64,000 nt of DNA, from NCBI RefSeq assembly GCF_027945075.1, contig NZ_CP116034.1:1922001-1986000 (forward strand), in the 5' to 3' direction. The position numbers and the translations under genes are program-made. The notes below the pieces were generated by a model. It had not been told where the DNA came from. It made no database searches and saw nothing but the letters and a program-made list of their open reading frames with translations. How positions within the stretch are numbered: the stretch's first letter is position 1; every line of letters begins with the position of its first letter. The stretch is from Chryseobacterium sp. CY350. Lineage in GTDB: Bacteria > Bacteroidota > Bacteroidia > Flavobacteriales > Weeksellaceae. Positions 17,750 to 26,670 of this stretch are shown in pieces.

Positions 17750-18847
17750 ATGAAATTAGGTTTATTCTTATTGGCCACATTGCCTATTGCTACGTATGCA
17801 CAGGACACCATTGCGGTTAATACATCAGACCAGTATCCCAACACTTTTTCGTCTGGTTCTGCAAACATTCAAAAATTTGACAATAAAGCACGTAGATTCA
17901 ACGATTGGTCTGTTTCGATTGGTGGAGGCCCGGCTTTCATGACATTCGCAGACGTAACATCGTTTTACGGAGACAAAATCAACTGGGGCTGGAGTGCTTA
18001 TGCAAGTATTGATAAGCAGATTACCCATACCTTTGGATTGAGTCTGCAATATCAAATGGGTGAAACAAAACAACAAGCTCAACTTCCGACAAATCCAAAA
18101 GCAGGTGTTGCCAATGCATGGACAAAGTTTAATCAGGTATCAATCTTAGGAGATGTGAACTTCTCAAATTTATTGAGAAGAGTTGATAACAAATCACCAT
18201 TCAGATGGGCTCTTCACGGTTATTTAGGAGGAGGTTTCCAAGGTTATAAAACTGAGCTTATCGATAAAGACATCTCTCAATGGCAGACCAACCCGCCAAA
18301 CTTTCCTATCATGGTTGACCAAAAGCTAGGTATCGCATCATTTTTTATGCAGGCAGGAGTTGGTTTGAAATATAATGTTTCTAGGCTGATTGATGTTGAG
18401 GCAAGAGTAATGTATATCAATAGTTTTGATGAAGAATTTGATGGCGGAGGTGATGTGAGAGAAGTAAATGGTCCAAATGGATACAGACTGAACTATAATT
18501 TAATTAACGACTCTTACTCTGATGCAATGATGTCATTTAATTTGGGCTTATCATTCAAATTAGGAAAACAGCAATCTCACTTAGCTTGGCACGATCCTTT
18601 GCAGGAAGTTTATTACAAAACATATCTGCTTGAAAATACAGCGGAAGATCTTGTAGTATGTGAAAAAGGAGATAACGACAATGACGGAGTTTGTGACGAC
18701 TGGGATAGAGAACTAAATACGCCTGCCGGAGCTAGAGTTGACGGAGCTGGTGTAGCATTAGATATAGATCTTGACGGTGTAATCGACTTGTACGACAAGT
18801 GTGTAACTGTTGCGGGACCTACAGACAACAATGGTTGTCCAAAATAA
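17750..18847 (+). CDS. Outer-membrane beta-barrel protein with TSP3 repeat, no OmpA domain
   Basis: This 365-residue protein has a signal peptide (ending ATYAQ) and an outer-membrane barrel (about 45-280). It then has a calcium-binding thrombospondin type 3-like stretch ([12 protein letters not shown]...[14 protein letters not shown]) ending NNGCPK. It is a tandem paralogue of the next gene (18887-20347), sharing [24 protein letters not shown] and the whole TSP3 segment. It stops exactly where the paralogue goes on into the OmpA peptidoglycan-binding domain. So it probably sits in the outer membrane without a cell-wall anchor. Confidence 0.88.
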   Translation: MKLGLFLLATLPIATYAQDTIAVNTSDQYPNTFSSGSANIQKFDNKARRFNDWSVSIGGGPAFMTFADVTSFYGDKINWGWSAYASIDKQITHTFGLSLQYQMGETKQQAQLPTNPKAGVANAWTKFNQVSILGDVNFSNLLRRVDNKSPFRWALHGYLGGGFQGYKTELIDKDISQWQTNPPNFPIMVDQKLGIASFFMQAGVGLKYNVSRLIDVEARVMYINSFDEEFDGGGDVREVNGPNGYRLNYNLINDSYSDAMMSFNLGLSFKLGKQQSHLAWHDPLQEVYYKTYLLENTAEDLVVCEKGDNDNDGVCDDWDRELNTPAGARVDGAGVALDIDLDGVIDLYDKCVTVAGPTDNNGCPK

Positions 18848-18886
18848 TTCAAATAATAACAAATCAATTAATTAAAAAAATACACT

Positions 18887-20347
18887 ATGAAATTAAGTTT
18901 AGCAATTGTTGCATTTGCTTTAGCAGTACCTACTGTAGCGTTTGCACAAGATTCAATAGCGGTAGTTTCAAATGATGGATATCCAAATACATTCTCATCT
19001 GGCTCTGCTAATGTTTCTCCATTTACTCAGAAATCAAAAAGATTCAATGATTGGGCAGTTTCATTCGGTGCAGGTGTACCTCTGCTTCAATCGGCTGATT
19101 TGACTTCCATTAAAAACGGTAACGGAAAAAACCTTATTGGTTATTCTGCTTACGTAAGTATTGACAAAGCAATTACCCATGCCTTTGGTATTAACTTACA
19201 GTATGACAGAGGAGAAACTAGACAAGGCTGGTTTAATACCAAAGATGCAGCTCCAACTAATGCAGCAGCAAACAGACAGGAAGGTGCAAGAACTCAATAT
19301 GATGCAATTTCAATCTTAGGGGATATTAATTTTTCAAATCTTTTAAGAAGAGTTGACAATAAATCTACTTTCAGATGGGCACTACATGGTTACGCAGGTG
19401 TAGGAACTTTAGCATATAGAGCATATCAGAAAGACGATTCAGGTCAGAGATTAATGACAGAAGTTAAGCCTTTCAAATTTGGCTCATTTTTCGGCCAGGC
19501 CGGAGCAGGGCTTAAATTTAAAGTAAACAGAAGATTAGATCTTGAGACAAGATTAATGTATGTTTACACCGGTGATGATGAATTCGACGGTGGAGGTGCT
19601 CAGTATAGTAACATTAATAAAAGAGAAGATCAGATTTCTGACAACTTCTTCAACGCTACTGTAGGTTTATCTTTAAAGTTAGGAAAACACGAGTCTCATC
19701 TAATGTGGCATGACCCATTGCAGGAGATTTACTACAAATTAGATGTTTTGGCTAACAAAAACCAAGATATTGAAGTTTGTAAGAAAGGTGATGCAGATAA
19801 CGACGGAGTATGCGACGATTGGGACAGACAACTTGATACTCCTGCAGGTGCAAGAGTTGACGGTGCTGGTGTAGCTCTTGATGCAGATTTAGATGGTGTA
19901 ATTGATCTTTACGATAAATGTGTAACGGTACCGGGACCAGTTGAAAATGACGGTTGCCCTTTAACTCCTACCACTCCTGTAGGACCCGTTGATGAGAAGG
20001 TTACAAACATGGAAGGAATTGAATTTGATTTAAATTCTGACAGAATTTTACCTTCAAATACTCCAATTCTTAACAATGCTGTAAGCTATATCAATTCTTC
20101 AAGCGGTTCTTATACTGTAATCGGAGCAACTGATACCAGAGCTTCTGACGCTTACAACCAAAAGTTATCTGAAAGAAGAGCAAACAGTGTGAAAAATTAT
20201 TTAATCAAAAATGGTGTAGATTCTTCTAAGATCAACGCTGTAGGTAGAGGCGAAAAAGACCTAAAATACCCAGAGTGTGATCCTGCTACTAAATGTCCTG
20301 AATGGAAAAACAGAGCAAACAGAAGAGTTTATTTTGAAGCAAAATAA
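18887..20347 (+). CDS. OmpA-family outer-membrane protein
   Basis: This 486-residue protein has a signal peptide ending VAFAQ, an N-terminal beta-barrel (about 45-285), a TSP3-type calcium-binding linker ([13 protein letters not shown]), and a C-terminal OmpA domain (about 378-486). That domain shows [39 protein letters not shown] and [11 protein letters not shown], the peptidoglycan-binding fold. It ties the outer membrane to the wall and is usually among the most abundant envelope proteins in flavobacteria. It lies 39 bases after its shorter paralogue and ends at a terminator. Confidence 0.94.
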   Translation: MKLSLAIVAFALAVPTVAFAQDSIAVVSNDGYPNTFSSGSANVSPFTQKSKRFNDWAVSFGAGVPLLQSADLTSIKNGNGKNLIGYSAYVSIDKAITHAFGINLQYDRGETRQGWFNTKDAAPTNAAANRQEGARTQYDAISILGDINFSNLLRRVDNKSTFRWALHGYAGVGTLAYRAYQKDDSGQRLMTEVKPFKFGSFFGQAGAGLKFKVNRRLDLETRLMYVYTGDDEFDGGGAQYSNINKREDQISDNFFNATVGLSLKLGKHESHLMWHDPLQEIYYKLDVLANKNQDIEVCKKGDADNDGVCDDWDRQLDTPAGARVDGAGVALDADLDGVIDLYDKCVTVPGPVENDGCPLTPTTPVGPVDEKVTNMEGIEFDLNSDRILPSNTPILNNAVSYINSSSGSYTVIGATDTRASDAYNQKLSERRANSVKNYLIKNGVDSSKINAVGRGEKDLKYPECDPATKCPEWKNRANRRVYFEAK

Positions 20348-20364
20348 TAAACTTCTTATATAGT

Positions 20365-20393
20365 AAAAAGTCACGCAGTGCGTGGCTTTTTTT
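20365..20393 (+). terminator. Terminator after OmpA-family pair
   Basis: Stem AGTCACGCA/TGCGTGGCT (one mismatch) with flanking A5 and T7 runs, 18 bases after the stop codon. Confidence 0.88.
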
Positions 20394-20421
20394 GTTAAAT
20401 TAGTTTCTATATTATTACAGT

Positions 20422-22323
20422 ATGATTTCTTCAGATGATTTTCAGGAATTGAAAAGTAAAACCCTTAAGCACTTTTGGGGTTACGACACCTTTAGGGATT
20501 CTCAGGGTGATATTATTGATTCTGTAATTACGGGCAACGACACCTTGGTATTACTTCCCACCGGTGCAGGAAAATCACTTTGTTACCAGCTTCCCGCATT
20601 ACTCAGAGAGGGAGTTTGTCTTGTAATTTCTCCCTTATTGGCTTTAATGAAAGATCAGGTTAATCAACTGAAATTTAAAGGAATTGAGGCCGAATATTTA
20701 TCATCAGAATTAGAAGATTTTGATGCTGAAGTAATCTATAACAGATGCAAAGACGGTTTAACCAAACTACTTTACATCTCTCCGGAAAGGCTGACAAATA
20801 CTCAGTTTATTCAGCAAATTGAAGAGATTCAACTGTCATTTATTGCAGTAGATGAAGCACACTGTATTTCAGAGTGGGGACAAGATTTCAGACCGAGTTA
20901 TCAGAATATCAAAGAGTTCAGGAGAAACAACCCTGAGATTGCTTGTTTAGCATTAACGGCCACCGCGACTCCGAAAGTTTTAGAAGAGATAAAAAACAAA
21001 TTAGAATTAAAAAAGCCAAACGTATTTCAGCGAAGTTTTAAAAGAAGTAACATAAAAATATTTTCCGAGCAAGTTTCAGACAAATATCAAAGGATATTTA
21101 ATATTCTGAAATACGCAAAAGAATCCGGCATCATCTATGTGAGAACAAGAAAGGATGCGGAGTTACTCACAGAATTTCTTCACCGAAATAAAATTAATAA
21201 TGTAGATTTTTATCATGCAGGTCTGGCGACGAAAGAAAAAAACGAGCGCCAAAACGCATGGAATAACAGTGATCAAAACGTGTTGATTTCCACCAACGCA
21301 TTTGGGATGGGAATCGATAAAGACAATGTACGATTCGTTATCCACTTCTCTCCTTCCCAGTCGATTGAAAATTATTATCAGGAAATAGGTCGTGCTGGAA
21401 GAGACGGAAAAAAAAGTTTTGCATTCATTCTCTGGAATGAGCAGGAAGTCTTAAACTTTGACCAGATTTTAAGAAATCAAATTCCTAATAAAGATGAATT
21501 TCTTAAGATACTTTCCTATCTGTATTCTAAATTTCAAGTTGCAGAATTTGAACTTCCGGAGAAAGTCTTTCAACTGAATATCTCTGGAATTCAAAATTTT
21601 ACTAAACTTTCGACAGCAAAAATTAAAAATGTTTTAAACTTTTTGCATACTCAGGAGATTATTTATTATAACAGCAACAAAAGCTTATCTTCATTAGAAC
21701 TCCTGATAAAGCCTGATGAAATTGATCAGATTCCGCAGAAAGATGCTTATTTCGTGGAATTGCTTTTGCGTTCAGTTTCCGGAATTACGACACACAAAGT
21801 AATGTTCAGCGAACAGAAAGTAAGTGATAAAATTGGAGTGAGTATTCATTTGATTAAAGAAAGGCTAAAAGAACTTCAGCAGAAAAACTATCTTGAATAT
21901 ATTGATGGCGCTTTGGCGAGTGTAAAATTTCTTAAACCAAGGGATGAGAGAGTCACCAAAAGCATTTACTGGAAACTCTTTGAACAGATTCAAAAAAACA
22001 AGATTCAGAAATGGGAAGAAATGAAATTTTACATTGAAGATTCTACTTATTGCAAAATGAAATTGATTTTGGCTTATTTTGGAGAAAAGAATTCAAAAAA
22101 TTGTGGACAGTGTACCGTATGCGAGAAAAATAAACAATCTATTTTTGGGAAAAATATGGGTGGTGAAATCTTGAATCTTTTAGCTAAAAAGCCTGCAACT
22201 ATTGAGGAGCTTTCGATACAGTTAAATTTTCATGCGAAAGAAGATATTTTGGAAAACCTCATATTTCTTTTAGATTCAGGAAAAGTGAAAATGCTGAATT
22301 TCAGAACGTACGCTTTGACGTAA
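20422..22323 (+). CDS. recQ: RecQ-family ATP-dependent DNA helicase
   Basis: This 633-residue 3'-5' DNA helicase has motif I LPTGAGKSLCYQLPAL, motif II DEAHCISEWGQDFRP, motif III LTATATPKV, motif V NAFGMGIDKDNVRFVIH and motif VI YYQEIGRAGRDG. The RQC region has the zinc cysteines (YCKMKLILAYF...NCGQCTVC, about 545-570). The HRDC domain at the C-terminus of E. coli RecQ is absent; a short winged-helix-like tail follows the zinc site. The stop codon TAA is the first triplet of an eight-copy TAAGCAA repeat. Confidence 0.94.
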   Translation: MISSDDFQELKSKTLKHFWGYDTFRDSQGDIIDSVITGNDTLVLLPTGAGKSLCYQLPALLREGVCLVISPLLALMKDQVNQLKFKGIEAEYLSSELEDFDAEVIYNRCKDGLTKLLYISPERLTNTQFIQQIEEIQLSFIAVDEAHCISEWGQDFRPSYQNIKEFRRNNPEIACLALTATATPKVLEEIKNKLELKKPNVFQRSFKRSNIKIFSEQVSDKYQRIFNILKYAKESGIIYVRTRKDAELLTEFLHRNKINNVDFYHAGLATKEKNERQNAWNNSDQNVLISTNAFGMGIDKDNVRFVIHFSPSQSIENYYQEIGRAGRDGKKSFAFILWNEQEVLNFDQILRNQIPNKDEFLKILSYLYSKFQVAEFELPEKVFQLNISGIQNFTKLSTAKIKNVLNFLHTQEIIYYNSNKSLSSLELLIKPDEIDQIPQKDAYFVELLLRSVSGITTHKVMFSEQKVSDKIGVSIHLIKERLKELQQKNYLEYIDGALASVKFLKPRDERVTKSIYWKLFEQIQKNKIQKWEEMKFYIEDSTYCKMKLILAYFGEKNSKNCGQCTVCEKNKQSIFGKNMGGEILNLLAKKPATIEELSIQLNFHAKEDILENLIFLLDSGKVKMLNFRTYALT

Positions 22324-22376
22324 GCAATAAGTAATAAGCAATAAGCAATAAGCAATAAGCAATAAGCAATAAGCAA
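22321..22376 (+). repeat. Tandem heptanucleotide repeat (TAAGCAA)8
   Basis: Eight end-to-end copies of TAAGCAA, the second copy reading TAAGTAA. The recQ stop codon is formed by the first unit. Because 7 is not a multiple of 3, copy-number change would not affect recQ but would change the spacing to fmt. Confidence 0.95.
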
Positions 22377-22381
22377 AATTA

Positions 22382-22409
22382 ATCTTTGATCTTTAATCTT
22401 TAATCTTTT
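22382..22409 (+). repeat. Second heptanucleotide repeat (ATCTTTA)4
   Basis: Four units of ATCTTTR (ATCTTTG, ATCTTTA, ATCTTTA, ATCTTTT) directly after the TAAGCAA array and ahead of the fmt promoter. The unit resembles the ATCTTTG part of the -7 element. Confidence 0.8.
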
Positions 22410-22427
22410 ATAAAATAAAAAGAGAAT

Positions 22428-22435
22428 TATCTTTG
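22428..22435 (+). promoter_or_regulatory. -7 promoter element of fmt
   Basis: TATCTTTG matches TANNTTTG and ends only 4 bases before the fmt ATG at 22440, so the mRNA would be leaderless or nearly so. Confidence 0.6.
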
Positions 22436-22439
22436 TGTT

Positions 22440-23387
22440 ATGAAATCATTGAAAGTCGTTTTTTTTGGCACTCCTGAGTTTGCAAAGACAGCTTTGGCAG
22501 CCATTCATCAGTCAAATCACGAAGTTGTAGGCGTTGTTACCGTTGCAGATAAAGCAAGCGGACGTGGACAAAAAATTAATCAATCTGCCGTAAAAATGTA
22601 TGCGGTTGAAAATAATCTACCTGTTTTACAACCTGAAAAACTAAGAAATTCTGAATTTTTAGAAGATATAAAAAATTTAAATGCTGATGTTTTCGTTGTC
22701 GTGGCGTTTAGAATGATGCCAAAAATTTTATTTGAAATGCCAAATCTTGGAACTTTCAACCTTCATGCTTCCCTGCTTCCGGACTATCGGGGCGCAGCTC
22801 CCATTAATTATGCTGTGATCAATGGGGAAGAAAAGACAGGAGCGACAACATTTTTTATTAATGAGAAAATTGATGAAGGAAATATTCTTCTACAGGAAGA
22901 AATTGAAATTTTACCCGACGAAAACGCCGGAAGTCTTCATGACAGACTCATGGAAATGGGTGCTAAACTAATTGTAAAAACTTTAGACGGTTTATCTGAA
23001 AATTCAATCACAGAAAAGCCTCAGCCGCATGTAGATCATCCGAAAAATGCTTTTAAAATATTTAAAGAAGATACAAAAATCGACTTTAATAGAACTTCAA
23101 AAGAAGTGCATCAGTTTATCTTAGGAATGTCACCTTATCCCGCAGCTTTCACTACATTAAAAATTGCAGAGGAAGAAAAAGGCTTGAAAATTTATGGTGG
23201 TAAATTTGAAATATCTGATCACGGGAAAACTTCGGGAACTTTAGATATTTCTAAAAATGAACTTAAAATTTACACCCAAGATGGAATCTATTATCCGCTA
23301 GAATTACAGCTAGAAGGTAAGAAAAGAATGAAAGTAAAAGATTTTCTGAACGGTTTTAGAAATTTTGATGAAATAAAAATGGCTTGA
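22440..23387 (+). CDS. fmt: Methionyl-tRNA formyltransferase
   Basis: Fmt formylates initiator Met-tRNA. The 315-residue protein has the N-terminal formyltransferase domain with VVFFGTPEFAKTAL, KASGRGQKIN, the HASLLPDYRGAAPINYAVIN catalytic segment (Asn, His and the following Asp of the family), and a C-terminal OB-like tRNA-binding domain (about 205-315). The length is normal. The stop codon lies inside the stem of the downstream terminator, and the start is 4 bases from a -7 element. Confidence 0.96.
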   Translation: MKSLKVVFFGTPEFAKTALAAIHQSNHEVVGVVTVADKASGRGQKINQSAVKMYAVENNLPVLQPEKLRNSEFLEDIKNLNADVFVVVAFRMMPKILFEMPNLGTFNLHASLLPDYRGAAPINYAVINGEEKTGATTFFINEKIDEGNILLQEEIEILPDENAGSLHDRLMEMGAKLIVKTLDGLSENSITEKPQPHVDHPKNAFKIFKEDTKIDFNRTSKEVHQFILGMSPYPAAFTTLKIAEEEKGLKIYGGKFEISDHGKTSGTLDISKNELKIYTQDGIYYPLELQLEGKKRMKVKDFLNGFRNFDEIKMA

Positions 23388-23406
23388 GTACATCAAGCCA
23401 TTTTTT
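23379..23406. terminator. Terminator between fmt and ribB
   Basis: Perfect 10-base stem AATGGCTTGA / TCAAGCCATT with a 5-base loop, ending in six T. The fmt TGA stop is within the left arm. Confidence 0.88.
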
Positions 23407-23445
23407 ATGTTTTAATTGTGAATTTCATTCGAAGTCAATTCACTT

Positions 23446-24567
23446 TTAAAGCTGAACCATTTCCGTCACCTCAACGTCATAACCACCAACTTGCGGTTTT
23501 ACATTAGGGTTTTGAGTGATTACTTTAAATTTATTGATTCCTAAATTTTTCAATATCTGAGTTCCGATACCGTAATCTCTGTAATTAAAGGCTGCGGTTG
23601 GATGTTTTTGCTGACCATCCTGATAATTTAAAAACTGTTGTAATTTTCTTAAAGTATTTTCAGAATTAGAAACATTATTAATAAAAATAATAGCTCCCTT
23701 TCCTGCTTCATTGATCATACTGGTCACCTTTTCCAACTGTGGTTTTTCACCATTATTCAATCTGGTCAAAACATCAAAGTAAGAATCTGAGGACTGTACT
23801 CTTACCAAAACAGGCTCATCAACCGTCCACGTTCCTTTGGTTAAAGCAAAGTGAATCTGGTCGTTAGAAGTTTCTCTAAAAGCCAGAAAATCAAAATCGC
23901 CATATGCGGTTTTCACTTCTCTCTCTTCAAGTCTTTCAATAAGGTTTCCTTTTTTCAACTGATAATGAATCAAATCTTCTATAGAAATGATTTTCATATC
24001 ATGTTTTTGCGCAAAAGTATATAATTCCGGCAGACGAGACATACTTCCGTCATCATTCATGATTTCACAGATTACTCCACCCTCTTTCAAACCTGCAAGA
24101 CACGTAAGATCAATTGCAGCTTCTGTATGTCCGGCTCTTTTTAAAACACCACCTTTTTTTGCACGAAGCGGGAAAATATGACCGGGACGCATAAAATCTG
24201 TAGGTTTCGATTTTTCGTCCATTAATGCTAAAATCGTTTTAGCTCTGTCGCCTGCAGAAATTCCTGTAGAAGTTCCGTCACCTAAAAGGTCGACAGAAAC
24301 CGTAAATGCAGTCTCTTTAGGATCACTGCTTCTACTTACCATTATATCCAGACCAAGTTCATCGCATCTTTTTTCGGGAAGTGGCATGCAAATTAATCCT
24401 CTTCCGTGAAAAGCCATAAAATTGATCAGTTCAGGAGTTGTTAGCTCGGCAGCACATAGAAAATCTCCTTCATTCTCTCTATCTTCATCGTCTACCACTA
24501 TGATTATCTTACCATTTTTAAGGTCTTCAATAGCCTCAGGAATAGTATTTAATTTAATCTCAGACAT
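23446..24567 (-). CDS. ribB: 3,4-dihydroxy-2-butanone-4-phosphate synthase with degenerate GTP cyclohydrolase II domain
   Basis: RibB converts ribulose-5-phosphate to the four-carbon riboflavin precursor. From ATG 24567 the protein has 373 residues. The N-terminal half keeps the active site: VVDDEDRENEGDF, FHGRGLICMPL, GISAGDRAKTI and RAGHTEAAIDL. The C-terminal half has RibA shape (FALTKGTWTVDEPVLVRVQS, then ATAAF/NYRDYGIGTQIL) but lacks the zinc-binding C...C-D-C cluster, reading SSDSYFDVLTRLNN there, so GTP cyclohydrolase II activity is unlikely. The start at 24567 is preferred over 24618 because a full promoter (24588-24618) lies between them. A functional ribA is not in the window. Confidence 0.92.
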   Translation of the reverse strand: MSEIKLNTIPEAIEDLKNGKIIIVVDDEDRENEGDFLCAAELTTPELINFMAFHGRGLICMPLPEKRCDELGLDIMVSRSSDPKETAFTVSVDLLGDGTSTGISAGDRAKTILALMDEKSKPTDFMRPGHIFPLRAKKGGVLKRAGHTEAAIDLTCLAGLKEGGVICEIMNDDGSMSRLPELYTFAQKHDMKIISIEDLIHYQLKKGNLIERLEEREVKTAYGDFDFLAFRETSNDQIHFALTKGTWTVDEPVLVRVQSSDSYFDVLTRLNNGEKPQLEKVTSMINEAGKGAIIFINNVSNSENTLRKLQQFLNYQDGQQKHPTAAFNYRDYGIGTQILKNLGINKFKVITQNPNVKPQVGGYDVEVTEMVQL

Positions 24568-24587
24568 TTTTTTACTATAAATTTTCG

Positions 24588-24618
24588 CAAATATACTCAT
24601 AAAAATAAGCATCAACAA
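24588..24618 (-). promoter_or_regulatory. Promoter of ribB
   Basis: On the minus strand, TATATTTG (24588-24595) with TTG at 24613-24615 or 24616-24618, spacer 17 or 20. It lies 20 bases before the ATG at 24567. Confidence 0.65.
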
Positions 24619-24706
24619 TTAATATGGATGGTTTGTGTTTATCTTAACTACAAAAGATTTTCTACACATAAGTCACATCAGTTTTCACTTCATGATTGGA
24701 TAATAT

Positions 24707-25702
24707 TCAGAAAGAATCTGTTGCTTTGCGAATTATTTCGTACGATTCCAATCTTTTCTGATGGTCGTAAATATGAGAATTGATCATTAATTCATCCACC
24801 TGATATTTCTCCTGAAAGTCTTTTAGCTGATTGCAAATTTCAGATTGATTACCGATAAAGCTAAATTTCAGCATCTTTAAAACCATTGCTTTTTCCATCG
24901 GAGACCAAATATTATCCATATCTGAAATCGGTTTCGGAAATGGTTTTCTGTCGTTTCTGATGATATTAATGAATGCTTGGAATAGAGTAGTTGAAAGAAA
25001 GTTTGCTTCTTCGGAAGTTTCGGCTGCAACTCCGTTTACGCAGGCAATTATGTAAGGTTTATCTAAATATTTTGACGGCTCAAAATGTTCTCTGTAAATT
25101 TTAAAAGCCATTTCCATCTGATCCGGAGCAAAATGACCTGCAAAAGCATAAGGCAACCCTAATTCTGCAGCCAGCCAGGCGCTGTCTGTACTTGATCCTA
25201 AAATATATAATGGAATATCTAAACCTTCGCCAGGAATTGCACGAACCAACGAATCAGAATTTTCTTTAGAAAAATATCTCTGCAGCTCAAGAATCTGTCT
25301 CGGAAACTGCTCGTTAATCGTCATCGGATTTCTTCCCAAAGCTTTTGCAGTCATGCCATCAGTTCCCGGAGCTCTTCCTAAACCCAAATCTATTCTTCCC
25401 GGAAAAAGTGATTCTAAAGTTCCGAACTGTTCGGCAATCACTAATGAACTGTGATTCGGAAGCATAATTCCTCCAGAGCCTACTCTGATTTTTTTTGTTC
25501 CGTTGGCGATAAAACCGATCAGAACTGAAGTTGCCGAACTGGCAATACTTTCCATATTATGATGTTCGGCAAGCCAGAATCTTTTATAATTTAAATTTTC
25601 AGCAAAGTTCGCCAAAGAAAGACTGTCCTGAAAAGTATCGTTAATGCTTTTTCCCTGCTTTACTGGAGCTAGGTCTAAAACAGATATTTCAAAATTTTTC
25701 AT
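24707..25702 (-). CDS. LLM class flavin-dependent oxidoreductase
   Basis: This 331-residue protein is of the luciferase-like monooxygenase superfamily (a TIM barrel using FMNH2/F420-type flavin). Visible: an N-terminal [57 protein letters not shown] and [20 protein letters not shown]. This matches the YhbW-like group common in flavobacteria; the substrate is unknown. It is monocistronic, downstream of ribB on the same strand, but a 140-base gap makes co-transcription uncertain. A possible TAAATTTG -7 element lies on the minus strand at 25773-25780. Confidence 0.92.
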   Translation of the reverse strand: MKNFEISVLDLAPVKQGKSINDTFQDSLSLANFAENLNYKRFWLAEHHNMESIASSATSVLIGFIANGTKKIRVGSGGIMLPNHSSLVIAEQFGTLESLFPGRIDLGLGRAPGTDGMTAKALGRNPMTINEQFPRQILELQRYFSKENSDSLVRAIPGEGLDIPLYILGSSTDSAWLAAELGLPYAFAGHFAPDQMEMAFKIYREHFEPSKYLDKPYIIACVNGVAAETSEEANFLSTTLFQAFINIIRNDRKPFPKPISDMDNIWSPMEKAMVLKMLKFSFIGNQSEICNQLKDFQEKYQVDELMINSHIYDHQKRLESYEIIRKATDSF

Positions 25703-25856
25703 ATTGATATATTTTTTCGTCGAAAGTGACGTTTAACTTTTTTTATTGAGTTCATTAACAAAGATTGAAATACAAATTTAAAGCTAATAAATTGCATTAG
25801 TTACTTTTTGTAATTGATAGGAATAATGGTTATGTTGTGAGAAAAACTATTAATAA

Positions 25857-25864
25857 TAATTTTG
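25857..25864 (+). promoter_or_regulatory. -7 promoter element of orphan gene
   Basis: TAATTTTG matches TANNTTTG, 31 bases before the ATG at 25896. Confidence 0.4.
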
Positions 25865-25895
25865 TTTAGATCTATGAAATTTGATACATTTAAAC

Positions 25896-26663
25896 ATGGA
25901 AGAAAATTTATCAATAGCAGAAATCGAAGAAATAATCAATAAATCTAGAGAGGAGCCTTACAACAACTTATCTTTACTCCATCTTTCATTTAAAAAAACT
26001 GACATCATAAAGATATCTCCAAAAGGATTAATTTTTTTTCACGGGAATAAGGATACAGGATTTATACATATAAATGAAAGACATTCTAATTATTCGTTTA
26101 AACCATTTTGGAAAAACTCAAAATTAGATAATCAGTCGAAATTTCATATCTCTATATTTCCTCTTCAATATGTGACAATTGCTGATGAAGTTTTTAAATC
26201 GGAAAATTTGAATAATGAAAAAAACTCTTCAAACAAAGTTCTTGACTTATACATTGGAAAAGCTGTAATTAATTATATAGAGGAGGATTATAGATTAATG
26301 CTCTACAAAGACACAAAAATTATTCATAATTTATATCCTGTAACAAAACATAATAATATTAAGTTTAATAAAAAATTTTCTCGTGGCCCAATCGAATTAA
26401 AGTATTCCTTTGACGAAGATTCAAAATCCTTATTTCTACCGTATTACAATGAAAATAAGGAAATTTGCTACAGTATTACTATAACCTTTGAGATATTAAA
26501 AAAAGTCAAAAACATAAAGATCACTAAATATTCCCAGCAAATCGAAACTAATAATATAATATTTACTGAAAAAAATATTACTGAAAGTACTTCCGATATT
26601 GATTTATTAAATTACAAGCTTAAAGAATTATTAGATTATGAAAAAGAATTTCTAAATCTCTAA
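25896..26663 (+). CDS. Hypothetical AT-rich orphan protein
   Basis: I do not recognise this 255-residue protein. The ATG at 25896 (MEENLSIAEIEE) is preferred to the in-frame TTG at 25881. No signal peptide or membrane segment is visible. It is rich in Lys, Asn and Ile, with alternating beta-type stretches (FHISIFPLQYVTIADEVF, ICYSITITFEILKKVKNIKI) and a C-terminal coiled-coil-like end (DIDLLNYKLKELLDYEKEF). Its base composition looks more AT-rich than its neighbours, and it sits alone between an LLM oxidoreductase and a convergent helicase gene, only 7 bases from the latter's stop. This could mean recent acquisition. A function cannot be given. Confidence 0.75.
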   Translation: MEENLSIAEIEEIINKSREEPYNNLSLLHLSFKKTDIIKISPKGLIFFHGNKDTGFIHINERHSNYSFKPFWKNSKLDNQSKFHISIFPLQYVTIADEVFKSENLNNEKNSSNKVLDLYIGKAVINYIEEDYRLMLYKDTKIIHNLYPVTKHNNIKFNKKFSRGPIELKYSFDEDSKSLFLPYYNENKEICYSITITFEILKKVKNIKITKYSQQIETNNIIFTEKNITESTSDIDLLNYKLKELLDYEKEFLNL

Positions 26664-26670
26664 CTTTTAA

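Noticed and set aside
18848..18886. Gap checked for a frameshifted OmpA domain of the first paralogue
   Set aside because: Only 39 bases, no remnant; the first gene truly ends after its TSP3 segment.
22321..22409. Repeat arrays considered as a CRISPR
   Set aside because: Units are 7 bases with no spacers; simple tandem repeats.
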